Origin: Helopsaltes ochotensis
Lineage: Eukaryota; Chordata; Aves; Passeriformes; Locustellidae
NCBI GenBank assembly: GCA_013400155.1
Contig: VXBM01000871.1
Span: 142,327 to 206,326, forward strand
Direction: 5' to 3'
DNA: 64,000 nt
In this document: positions 22,071 through 34,700 of the stretch, piece by piece
Layout of the letters: the number at the start of each line of letters is the position of its first letter
Numbering within the stretch: the first letter of the stretch is position 1
Notes under the pieces: generated by a model
The model's database searches: none
Told to the model about the DNA's origin: nothing
The model's input: only the letters and a program-made list of their open reading frames with translations
Program-made: the position numbers and the translations under genes

Positions 22071-25000
22071 TCCAGTGTACAGATTTGATACAATACATCC
22101 AGCATTTCAAACACACAGTAAACGGTATTTCACAACTTGGAATATCAACATTTTCAATTCAACCATTTACATAATATTCAATGTATAATTAAAGGTTTGT
22201 AAATTTTTATTTATTTCAGTATCTGAATTTCGACAGTGAATTTGAAACTACTCAAACCTCAGATCCAGGGGATTTATTTGGGCTTATTTCCCGTTAAAAC
22301 ACATAGCTAAGGTCACATGATTCCATGGAATAAGGCAGTTTCTAATCAAATTACTGCAGTATTAGCAATAGATAGCTTCATGTTTCTGTCAGGAACCTTA
22401 TTATTTTTCCTTATTATTTTTCCTGCCTTAAAGGAAACAACCAGAGGTGCTCTGGCTGCCTCCAAGGCTGGTGAACAAGTTCCATTAAACCTTTGTTTAG
22501 AACAGATACACTGGCTCAAACACTTTGTTTCAGGAAGAATCTTTCCCAAGTAAGAGGCTCATATCTCAGAAAAACATCTTACAGTACTCTACATTAATTA
22601 AAGATAAGGTGATATCATTGCAGAGATAGACATTGTTACCTCCCCTCTAATGTTATCAAGCCTGTTTTTATGTCTGCAGATGAACACTTCCAGACAAAGA
22701 TATTTTTGAAAATCTCCCATTGTGTTTGAAAGTATCTACTAAATAGAATTACAAAGTTTCACTTGGTAGCATATTTTTGGGTGTGATCCACAGCTCACTG
22801 AAGTCAAGAGGAAGGCACGTATAATCCTGGTTAACTCTACTCTGGAATGCTGGGGTTTTCAGGAAGTGCATGTAACATTTTAAATGTATCGTGAGTTTCT
22901 CTCATTTTGTTGGCTGTTTAAGAAATGTTCAAAGGAGACATTTTGAAGAATCTACCTGAGTTAAGTTTGACAAGAAACATTCACTGGGGCAAGGGAGCAA
23001 TAAAAGGCTGGGAAAGTTTTAGTTACTGCCAAAATTTCCAACTATTCAGTGCTGAAAGCACTGAGAACACAGGATGCATTTTTTTCTTCAGTACCAAAAA
23101 AAATTCATTGCTTTAGGTTAGAACCAGTAACCACAGTTGGAACCAGTATCTAACAGTGCTTGAAATGAGAAGTTTACACATCATGGCAATAATTTAGTTA
23201 ATTTTATGGGGAACTCAAGGAAAGGAGTGTTTAAAGTAGGTGAGGAGGGATCCTTGATGTTGGCTTTGCTGAACTCCTGGGAAAATAATTTTTTATAGTT
23301 TGAAACCTAACACAAAGCCACTGCCAATGCCTGACTCCTGCACATGTGTGACCTGCAGCATCTGCTGCGGGGCACACGGGGAAGCTGCCACCGGGAAACC
23401 TCAGAACAGAGCAATGGGTGCCCCCCAAAATAGGGAGCTGACCCCTGTCAAGAGATGGGATTGTTGAACAGAAACCAGCGGTGAAAACCAGATGGTGTTT
23501 GTGTCGAACTTTGTATGTTTACAAATAAATTCAGCTTTGCTTTAGTGTTTTCCAGTGCTGTTCTAACAAAGAGGAGCTCTAAGTCCCTGGCTCACAGTTT
23601 GGAGGAGCCCCCATGTATGCCTGCACTCAGGTGAAGAAGATTCAGAGCTCTTGCTGGAGTTGTTCCCTAAGTGTCAGACCAGAGCAGTTACAAATTATTA
23701 AGCCCTTTTCTCTCTCAAAACTCAGAACCTGCACGTTCCCTCACAGTTCAGACAGATTGTGAGGTGATGCCTAATGGACCTCTGGGGTTTTATCCTTCCT
23801 TCCCTGTTAAGGCAAGCAGCTCACATCAACTCTCTTCTTCTGGGGCTTAAGGGAAATCCAAACTAAAAGGCACTGCCTGATTTCCAGATTTAACTCCTGA
23901 GCATCCTTTCATATGGAAAATTCCAATCATAAGCTTGAGTTGGTTCATGCCAATCCCAGTTCACAGTGAGGCTGGATAAAACCCCACAGCAAGTGTCATG
24001 GAGATAAGGTACCAGGGTTGCCATGGCATTTCCCCAGACCAAAGTGGTCCCTTGCTCTCAGAATGCCCTGAGTGAAGGCCCCTGCACAGGGTAATGACAA
24101 ACAGGATTCACTGAGGTCTGTGGAAACACTTGGAGTGGCACAGAAATGTCCCTGCCAGGAGCTGTGCTGCCCTCAGGTGAAAAGTAATCAGTGAGCTATT
24201 CCAATATACAAAACTGCTTCTCGTTCTATTTTCAGAAATACATGGCTGCTATCAGGTATCAGCTCACACATTTCCAAACTGAGTCTGCTTAAGATTTAGT
24301 GCAGTTTTCCAACTAGCACAGTTAAGTAAAGTACTAATGAACTTCAAACTATGCATATCATGGGAAGGGACAGACCATGGCAAAAGTACTGCTAGACCCA
24401 GCCAGAATTCTGCTGCATGCCTGATGCAGGAAGAATTCTAGGCTAGCATTTAAAATGCAAGGTGAAAAGCAGCTGAAATTATCACCTTTCATTTTGGAAC
24501 TGAGGCAGATTCCTGTTATTTACATGGTCTGTGACACAGGCAGGCATTGAAGGCTTTATCCAATAGCATCTGCACACTGAGGTGCCAAGAAAAACTCCAG
24601 CAACTCCTTAAATTCCCCAGACACCCCTAGTCCTACCTGTACCCCAAAAACCTGGCTTTTATGGATTGCATCACTCTGTGAACAAAAGAAGCCCTGAGAA
24701 AGTTTAGCAACCTGATTATCTCTAAAGAGTTTTTATGCTACAGAATAATAAAAAAAACCTTAACAGCAGTTTCTGTGCTCACCTGTGTTGTAAGTGCGTG
24801 TGGAGGATCCTTGCAACTTGGAATGGAACCTTGAGACATCCTTAGGGAGGTAAAATTAAAAGACTAGAAAGCTACTATAAAGTTGCTGAAAGAAACACAG
24901 ATAATGTTTCAATGACCTTCTCGAGATGTATCCTTACTCTGAGTCATTGTACGTGTTTGCATCCACAAAGAACCTGGAAAGGAAATTATTATGTGCACAG

Positions 25001-28000
25001 AGGCCAAAAGCTGACACTGTTCACCTACAGAGCTGGTGAGTTCTTGTTTGTGTTCTCAATCTCTTTCTAAGGTTTTTAAAAGCCGAAGTGTCAGAGAGGT
25101 TAAAACTATTTTTTAAAGCAATAAGTTCTTCACAAGCTCTTTGGAAATCAAAGGGAAATTGTTACAAGTGTTACATTTTTAATGTTGAACTCTGAAAAAG
25201 AAGTGTAGAAGTGTTTTTTGCTAACTTTGGGACTGGCTTATGGGAAGGTTTTATTGCCACATCAGCAGTATCAGTTTCAGGGCCACACAGAGGGTCAGCA
25301 CAGGATTAATGACCAGGAGTGCCTCCTGCCAGCATTCCCTGCTTACCATTCCCTATGAAAAGAGCTGCAGCCAAACACTGCATCTTTCATCAGGATAATT
25401 AAACTCACATGAGTGGAGGAGAAGGGGAAGAGAGGGCTGAGGTCTCCAGCTCCAGTGAAGTTCGTGAAGTTCAAGAGCAGTCTTTTCCTGCGGCCAACCC
25501 CTCTATGGCATCCCCACCCAAAATCCTTTTTCCTGTTTGTGCTGAGGGGAGACCAAAGCAGACACTGGAAACTAAACTGGGGCAGAATTAATGCAAAATT
25601 ACAGAAAATGGGCCCTGATCATCTCCTCCCTTCAGTCTCTGGGAGCATCAGGAAGGAAGCTTCTCATTCCCCTACAATCAGGCCCTGTTCCTGAGCTGCT
25701 TTCCAACCTCCAAGCTAAAATATTCCTTCTGTACCCAGGTCAGGGATGTCTGCAAGAGGTGGTGGGAGCCTGCCCCAACCCCATGAGTGCTTCACACTGA
25801 GCTCTCAGAGCTTTTCCCCCTGCCCTTGCCACCCTTTGTGCCCCAGGGCAGCCCTTGCCAGCTTTCCAGTGCCAGGAGCAATTTCCAAACCTCAGCTGTT
25901 TCCCCTGCAGGGCTCCACTGCCACTCTCCGGGTTTAGAAAGTTTCCTTGGGTGTTTTGAGAGGCTCATCTGCAGAAAACGCCTCAGACACAGGGATGCTG
26001 ATTTGGTGACAAGTGACTTCTGAAAATAGTACATTTATTCAATGAGCTTAAGCACAGCAGTCCCAGTTGTTGACGCTCCTCATGAAAATATTGATGCTGA
26101 GCTTTCTAGCTTAGAATGTTTTGATCCATATTCTGGGCCTATTGATCTACCTTTGATACTTCAATCAAACTGCTGTTCATATCAACTGCAAATTCATCTG
26201 ATCTCTCCAAAATAATTAGTTTAATCACAGGAGAATCTACAAAAGCCCTGCTTTGATTGATTATGTCTTCATGCTCTCCTGGGGAAAACAGGTAAATTTT
26301 AAAATGTGAAAAAGACAGTTGTTAGCCTTTTCATTCTGGCATCTTTGAAATATTTTTAGTCCCACTTTTCCTTTTATGATCTCAAGCTTTTACAAGATTG
26401 CAGGCTCGCAGCATGCTTAGTTAGGATTTCTTCAGTGGCTGACATTTTGCAATACATAATGATTTAGCCAATATGAGCAGAACTATCATTACACAATTTA
26501 TTGTTCCCCAAAGTATTATTTGTTGTAGAGACTATTAAGCCTAGGAGTTACATGTTACAGATTTTTTATTAGAACTATTTTAAACTCCAAGGAAATTAAT
26601 CCCTCCCTTCACACCTCCTGCTCCAAGATTTCCATTTTGCAAAGCAAAGAAAAAGTATTCAAGCACAAAAGTGGTGGGGGTAGTAGGGACTTCTCTTGAA
26701 ATCATCAGCACTTTTCTTTGCATAAAAAAATGAATGAAGACGCCAGGATTTTATTTTTAAAAGCAAAATTTTCCTTAAATTTGCACCACAGAAACACCAG
26801 TAATACCAATGGGATTTGTGTGTGAGTCCTGAGCCCAGCTGAAAAAAAAAAGAATTGTGGCTGCAATGCCACTGTTCAAAAATGTATATTTTATTTGATG
26901 AATGAATTGCCGAAGGGGGGGGGGAGGGGGAAAAAAGCACTAATTTTTTTTTCCATTCTGGAAACTATGACTTTGTACAATAAACCCATTGTTCAATCAT
27001 CACTACAGCCTCTTCTGGAACTGTGCCCAGAAGGATGAAACATTTTGTGCTAAACCTTTTCCAGGGGCTTTCTACATTAATCAATAGTTTTGATTACTCA
27101 ATCCTATGATTATTCCATTTTTTGGAAGAAACCATTAGGGTTATTAATTGCACTGAGACAGCTGTTTATCTTCCAGCAGAACAAAAGGAGCTCATTCTGC
27201 CACTGCCAGGGAGCTGTTTAATGCACGGTGATGTGTTGAACTTGACTCAGCTTCTTGCTCCTTCCCTCGCCTCTGATGGTGACACCAGATGAAAGGATCA
27301 GACCCAGGCTGGAGAGCCACAGTAGGCTTCCCTGGAGATCCAACTGCTGCTGCTGAAGGTCACTTCTGGGAACCCATTTCTCAATTTGAGAAGGAGCTGG
27401 AGGCAGTGGAGGGAAAACAAGGCTTGTGTGATGTTGAAAGTGAGCTGGGCCAAGGGCACATTAAAAATCAGGGAACGGATGCCAAAGGAAGGATGGATGT
27501 AACTGAAGAGAAGGAGGGGAGAGGCAGGGGGGAAAAAAACACATAGAAGAGAAACATTGTTAGTTTGGGGGGTTTGTTTGGCTTTCCATGCATGCATAAT
27601 GAGGGGTAATTAGCTCTGCCTGCACAGTGAATTTCTGCATCTCAATCAGCAAACAAGAAAATCCTGGAACTGCTCTTCAGCAAGAGGAGAGCAATATCCC
27701 AGAGCAGAGTGGGACTGGGATGGACCAAGAGAAACCATTGTCTATGCAATGATTGCTTAAAGAGGAAGCACAAATGCTGCAAGGACATATTAATGATTCT
27801 TCAGGATGGGAAAAGAACAAAGGAGGGGGTGGTTTCCAGCATTTCCTTTCACATGAAAGCAGCCCCGAATTTATGGAGACAGTTACTCCCCTGAAAGGAC
27901 TACCTTCTCTTACCTTGCTAATTATATAAGGGTCTGGTGATTTTATTTTTTTTAAGTTAAGAAAACAGAGTGTTTCCTTTGCTCAGAGCAGGCATCATCA

Positions 28001-29750
28001 TCTGGTTGTGGAACTCAGAAATTCCCAGTGGGGAGAGCATAGGAGCCCCCAGCTCCAAGCCTGGCAGCTCCCAGCGCTGCTGGGCTGTGCTGGGGGGACA
28101 TCACAGCCCCTGCAAGGACATCTCCTGTCTGGAAATGGCACAGGGAGCTCAGCACAGAACCTTCAGTGCCTGTGCAAGGGGTTCAAGGAGCACACCCTGG
28201 GTACCTGTGGGATCCAGCACTGCTGGGGAGGAGGAGGAATAATCCCACACCTCTGCCTCACGAAGAGCTGCCACACCTCAGCCTATTGAGGCACCCTGTG
28301 TCACCTGAATGTCACACAGTGCAACAGCCTGCTGCTATTACTATGGCAATCATAAATAACCTGCCTTTATCCCTTTGAAATTATTTCCTTTTTTCCCTTT
28401 TCCAGGGATTAATTTCTTTTTCTCTGTGCCATTCACTGGATCGTGTCCTGCCTTTCTTCTCCAAGTGATTTGGCACCGATGCTTCAACCACTGGTTTCAA
28501 AAAGCCAGGCTATTTCTTTATTCTGAGTCTCTACAGTACACAGCATGACAGAGGCCCTTTACATCCTTCTAAATATTAATAAAAAAAGAACAGTACGGAA
28601 CTTCACTTGGATTTGGGAAAAGCTGCATTGTACAATATGCTAAAACCAAAGTTATTTGTTCGTTTCTGTCTGAAACAGTTTGAGGTTTTTCTGGCTCAAG
28701 AAGTGAGGATAAATTTACAGTCTCATTTTCCAAAATGAACACAGAAAAATGAAAATCAATTAAGAGAATTTTTGCAGCTTTCTTGGATTCACATCTCTAA
28801 GGTTTTTAACCAGCTTTTCCCTGCAATGTCTAAATTGACAGACTCAAAAATTCAAATTGTATGCAAGTCAGAAGAAATCTCAAGGATATATATTGATTTT
28901 TATAGAGAATTGGGGGTAAATCACTTTTTCTCTTGCTATACCAAAATGAATCCTAAACATTTTATAGGATAAAAAAATCTCAACAGAGTTGAAAGTAACA
29001 GTAATAAGAAAGACCCTGCTTCAACTCCAGTGGGCTCCTTCAGGAGCTGGGGAGAGATGACTTTTCATTTATCTAAAATTTTCAAACCGTGGGAAGAGTA
29101 TTTGAAGGAAAAAGCAAAACTCGAGTGCTCCCAGCCTTGGAGATCACCACACCTTCAACCTGGCTGTGGCTGCTGGGTCCTGAGCACCCACAGCCCTTCA
29201 GACCACAGCACTTTACAGGCCCATTGGAGAAATTACTTCTCCCTGAATAGTTAATGAGGCAGCTCTGCACAGCCCTCTCATTTCACATATGGCAAAGAGA
29301 ATTGAAACCACCAGCATATTCTAAAGATTCTGTGGTAAAATGTCATCTTTTGATATGCAAATACCAGGCCAGAAATAATATCCTTTCTTCCATTAATGCT
29401 CCAGTCCTTAGACTTAAGGAAAAGAAGAATTAAATCAATAAACAGCTTTAATTTCTACTCCTTCTCTCAAGTTCCTTTTAAATCAATATGCAGCTAAAAT
29501 CTCAGAGTTAAATACACCAGGCCCACATATTGCTTCAATTACTGTCATATAACCTCTTTCAACTTGGTATCCATTATCTTACCTCCAAAGGATAAATACT
29601 CACCCTTGGGAAAGGACCTGTGCATAATAAACAAGAAAATTGAGTTGTTCTCTTAAGACAGCTGTCACCTGGCACAAGAAGCGGTGATCAAATGATACAT
29701 CATAACACTTAAGCTGATCAAATTAAGGAAGAAGCATTCTTGCTTTTCTC
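22071..29750. other. Long non-coding stretch
   Basis: No gene recognised over about 7.7 kb. It is mostly AT-rich, with GC-richer patches at about 25400-25950 and 28020-28270. A G10-A-G5 run lies at 26915-26930. No retroelement ends, tRNA-like sequence or tandem arrays were found. Confidence 0.45.
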
Positions 29751-29822
29751 NNNNNNNNNNNNNNNNNNNNNNNNNNNNNNNNNNNNNNNNNNNNNNNNNT
29801 TTTTTTTTTGTTTTGTTTTTTT
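29751..29822. other. Assembly gap (49 N) followed by T-rich tract
   Basis: Ns at 29751-29799, then a T-rich tract interrupted by G to about 29827. The gap abuts a homopolymer-rich sequence, which is the likely reason assembly failed here. Confidence 0.95.
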
Positions 29823-29827
29823 TTTTT

Positions 29828-31564
29828 GGTCCACAGATGTCATGTAACAGGGTCAGATCCTCCTACCTGCTGTTCCTGGAAGAATTAGTTCCTAAAAAGC
29901 AAGTTTTAACAAATGTCCTTCTCCAGCAATGCCTGACTCTACCTCAACAGGCACAAAGTCTGCGGTGCCAGACAAAAGGAATCCAGGCAATGTAAATAAT
30001 GTGTCAAATCCAGTGCAATCTGGATAAACAGTAGATTCATATTTGGACTTGGCAGGAAAATCAGAGGGAGAGGCCTCTCCATTTTGCAGCGATCTGGAAA
30101 AAGTGAAAAGCCTACGGAAGGCTAATAAAACTTTTCTGGCACGCCATCTGGAAATCTCAGCAGTTTCTGCTTTCGGAAAGAATGCATTCTGCTTTTAACT
30201 CCACACAATGCCTCATTGCTGCTCTCATGTTCTCCAGACTAAGGAGACTTTCTACAAACAGCCCAAAAATCAATACATGTTATTCTGCCTCAGCCAAGTG
30301 TGTGCTCTTTGAAAACAAACTGAGACATCTCAACATCACACAATGGCTCGGCCGGCTCTGCCTCCAGGAAGTGAGACTGCAGCACAGGCAGGACCTGCAG
30401 GCTTTGCAAAGGTTGTGGAGCACTGGAAATGAATGGAGGAGGAAAAAACAAAGGGAAGAAAGCACTTCTTACTCTTCTCTCAGGGGACACAACCTGCAAT
30501 ATGACAGCTGTCACCTATGACATCAGCCAGTCTGAGCTTCAATCCAGCTGGGTACTTAACTCATCCTTTACTCTAAGCCTGTGAATAAACTGAATTCCTC
30601 CCAATTTTGAATAGAAATTCATACCTATTTAGTCATAAACGTCTGGCCAGATCAAGGCCCAAGTCACCCTGATGATGAGGTTTACTGTCAGACAGTATAA
30701 AGAACAGGAGAAAAGGTTATGTGGTTTCTTATTCCTTGGCTGGAAAAAGGATGTCAAAGAGAGATGAATGCATAAAGCTCATAAAGCTCACAAATGGCGC
30801 TGCCTCCTAACAAACCTTGACACTGTAGTAACAGCTCTGCGCTGGCTTGTGGCTGGAGAACAGCCAGAGAATGCTTTAAAAACTTGCTCCCTTCTTATGA
30901 GAATTAAATCAAGGAGAAGCCTGGATGAGAATAACCCATGTGCCAGAACCCCAGAATAACCATCTGATCCAGGACAAATGGCACCATCCTCCACGAACCC
31001 AGATGCTCCTGCGCTCTGGTTTAAATCTGAAAACAGGTTTTTCACCAGTTCAATTTACATGAAGAGTTCAGAAGGCTTATTTTTCATTCCAGCAGAGAAT
31101 TAACACAAATGTCAGAAGTTGCCAGGGAACAGACTGTCACCCTCCAACTGCTTCCCTCCCTTCAAATACTTGGAGGATATTGTACTTCACATATCACCCT
31201 TTAATCCTGTGTTCTGCTGCAGCTTTTTAGTATGTACTTGCTGTATCTGTACAAAATCTCAGAATGCAGACTAGCCTAGGAGACAGAGCTTTGGCTTGGG
31301 ATTTAGGAGACCTGAGAGCTGTTAAAAGCTGTTACAAAGGCTGCTGTGACTTCCTCACTCTGCTTCAAGCTCTACATTTTGGCAGCATAAAATCAAAACG
31401 CTTTGAAATGGGTGGATGGAAAATCTCTCAGACTTTAAAACACAGGAGAAAGCTTAAGCACACCCAAAATGTGCTCTTGGTGGAAAGAAGAGATGCAAGC
31501 AATCCCTACAGAACCCCCAAGAAGTCAGTTTGCAGCAACTGCCATGCACAACTTCCACAAGTCA
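29828..31564. other. Non-coding stretch
   Basis: No gene or repeat recognised. Open frames are short, and no splice-bounded exon candidate stood out. Confidence 0.45.
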
Positions 31565-31783
31565 TTTCTTAGGACACAAACCCTGTCCATTTCTAGGGCA
31601 CACTAACCCTGCCCATTTCTTAGGGCACAAACCCTGCCCATTTCCAGGCACAAACCCTGCCCATTTCTAGGGCACAAACCTTGCCCNCAAACCTTGCCCA
31701 TTTCCAGGCACAAACCCTGCCCATTTCTAGGGCACAAACCCTGCCCATTTCCAGGCACAAACGCTGCCCATTTCTAGGGCACC
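31565..31783 (+). repeat. Minisatellite, alternating 23/24-bp units, with one N
   Basis: Units share the core CACAAACCCTGCCCATTTC. From the third unit on, they alternate between endings TTCTAGGG (24 bp) and TTCCAGG (23 bp), giving a 47-bp two-unit period. At 31687 a single N sits where about 12 bases of a unit are missing, so the array is probably collapsed or misjoined at that point. Confidence 0.93.
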
Positions 31784-34700
31784 CAGCCCCAGTGCCCAGC
31801 CTTCCCCTGGTTGGCAGGCACCCCTGGAGCTTGCTTTAGGTCACCCATGGGCAGGGAGTCTCTCACCATGGATCCAGCATGGGCTGGAACACTCACCTGG
31901 AACCTCTGGGTTTGCTTTTCCCCATGCTGCACTCGGTGCCCAGCCAAGGTGAGTCCAGTGATTCACTTGATTTCTGTTTGCAGTGCAAACCCTTACAGAG
32001 AAGGTGGTTCAGTTCTACCAACACTGTGCTTCTCCTGAGACCCTCCTAAAGGCTAAATAGCCACAGCTGACACTTAAGGGCACTGTTCCATCCAGAGAAA
32101 ATGCCAAAGCAAGCTGGAATTCCTCACCAGCATTGTAGGAAATGGCCTCCAGCTCTGGTGTCTCTTGCAGGGATGACTGGCCAGCATGAGGGTTTATATC
32201 ACCGTCCTTGCCTCTGCCAACTGCTTCTGATCAAGGAGCAACTCATGAAATGCCCACCTGTGCTAGGTAGGCTGTTAAAAGGCAACTGCCTTTACAAAGC
32301 ACTGTCTTCAATTCATTATTTACGAAAACTCACATTTCATAGGTGCTTCCAAGGTAAAACACCCTACACAGTTTAAAGTCTGATATTCAGCATGTAGACA
32401 CAGGCAAGTCTATTCCTGCTAAATCAGATTCTTTCCAGCTCTCTCTCCCTGTTTCTTCTCCCTTAAATCCCTAGCTAAAGATGGCAAGTTTTCCCCACAA
32501 TAACAGCTAGCAATGATGGGCTGCATCCTGATGGCCTGCGCTGCCAGAACCAGACATTCCGGTTTGAAATATGAAAATACATCACTAGAAAACAACTTTG
32601 AAATGGCACAATATATCTGACATGAGCTGGCAGTCTCTGGATTGTTCATTTATATTCAAAGGAAGCTTGGAGTGAAAGAAAATTCTGCCATCTGGCAGAA
32701 GTTAAAGCAATCCACAGGGGGTGTGGGCAGGTGCTGACATCCCAAAAACAGTATCCCAAGGAGCAATAACTCTGGGCTTTCTCAGCTGAGGTGCAAAGGC
32801 TGAGCAGGCCAGACACCAGGCTGCTCATTCCACCTCTGTGAGTGCCCAGAGGAGATAACACAGAACCCACGAGCAGAGCAGGGACACAGAGCCCTTCAGG
32901 CTCCTCAGTGCTCTCCACTGGAAATCAGATGAGTGCTGACAAGAGCAGGAAAACTCTTTCTGAGGAAATCCAGGCTGCTGGTGTCAGTTCCAGTGACAAT
33001 CACATCAGGCTGCCTGCACACACATGTGGAGAGTTCATCCCCTCCCAGACAAATCCTCTATTTACTCGTCTTCCAAAGCAATCACACTAAAAGAAAAACA
33101 TTTTGAATGAGCTATACAGCAGGTGACTCCAAAATATCATCTATGTTTTCAAGAACCAAGGAAGAGAAAATAGACAAGATCAGATTTTGAAAGCACTAGA
33201 TAAGTGCAATGCCTGTGAAACCCAGGCTCTTGTCCTTCTAGAAAACAAAATCTGATGGGGTTGCCCTCATGAATTACTTTTCATCTGATTCTCACCACTG
33301 GCTAAAGAAAAGCACAAGTTCAGTTGCCTCTCTCTTATCCAGAAATTGCACTGGAAAAGCTCCACAGATCAGAAGCCTCCCCCAGGACCTTGGTGGACTT
33401 TTCTATATAAGCAACAAGATGAAGGAGTTTGGGGAGTCAGACATCCAGTTCCTTTTACCAAAAATGGCTGGTTTTCTCCTGCTGACATAAGAGCCTGGTT
33501 TACCCAGTTTGGTAAAGCTCTGATTTATTATTTGAGGCCTGTTGAAAGTCCATTAACAAGGCAGGAAATTTACACCATTTGGATTTCTTAAGATCTGGGC
33601 ACCCAAGTTTCAGGGCTCTTTCCCTGCAGAGGAAGCTGATCTGGAGCAGCTTGTTGCCTTGTCACCAGGCAGATCTGTGTGCACCACATGCTTTACATGT
33701 TCCATAACTTACACATATAAAATCCTCTTTTTCCTCAACTTTACAGCATAATATGCACATTTCATAATTGTGCTGCATGCAGACTGTCATGGGACAACAC
33801 AAACTGCACAGGCTGCACAGCTCACCTGCCAACATGACTAGCTGGAAAAATTCCTATTTCTGTCTTGAGGGATGGCTGATTTTATAAAACAAACCAACAG
33901 CCCAAAATCCTGATCCATAAGGGCTTCCATGCTAAAACCTGGAATGTACTAACATATGTTTTGTGTGTAAAGTGTGACAGAGCTGTAGTCAGCAGAAACT
34001 GAATTCAGAAGTAAATACTTTGGGGAACTTTTCCTGATGTGGTTGGAAAAGTATGCTGTCTGCAGAAGGAGCATATTTATTGCGAGATCAAGAGCACAGC
34101 TCAGTGTTCTGCCTCCTAAAGCACAGAGAGGACTTTGCTGGCCACAGAAGAGTTTTTGTCTGCACATCTGCTTACAATGTCATTGCTGGGAACTTTATGA
34201 TACTTATGACAGCTTTTACAGGATTAAAATACTGTTTTCTTTCACTTGCAATGATTCTGGTAGGTGCTAAGTCTGTTCAGAGAGTGATGGTTGCTTTGGA
34301 AGAATTCAGAAAACTCTGCCCTTTACACACAGCAAACCACTCAGTAAATGTCCTTGTGAAAGATGAGGCAATTCTGGAGGCTTTTACAAACAGTACAAAC
34401 AACGTATTTAATAGTAACCAAAATGGACTTGAACAATTGGATAACTTTCCAGTCTTAAACTCTAGGAGCATTTATAGATGCATTGTAAGGGGAAGTAATT
34501 TAGTCTTTCCAAAAGCCCAGCCTGGTTAGTTAGGACTGCGATGACCAATTGGTCAGTGAAGCTCGGGCAATTCCAAGGCACCTGTAACCTGCCTCCAAAC
34601 ACACATTCTGTAGCATTTGCCAGCTCTGAGGCAAGCAGAAGATGTCAGCTTTGAGCAAGAGCAAATCCAGAAGCTTAGCACATCCAACAGATGGGGGGCA

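Noticed and set aside
26915..26930. G-quadruplex at the G10-A-G5 run
   Set aside because: It cannot supply four separated GGG tracts by itself and is best read as a homopolymer run.
31868..31948. ATG in a perfect ACCATGG context followed by a AAG|GTGAGT donor
   Set aside because: The 27-codon peptide has no family resemblance, follows a tandem array, and no partner exon was found. Such pairs of short signals occur by chance.
34053..34529. A 158-codon plus-strand open frame
   Set aside because: One weakly hydrophobic stretch but no topology, family or splice evidence that would support a gene.
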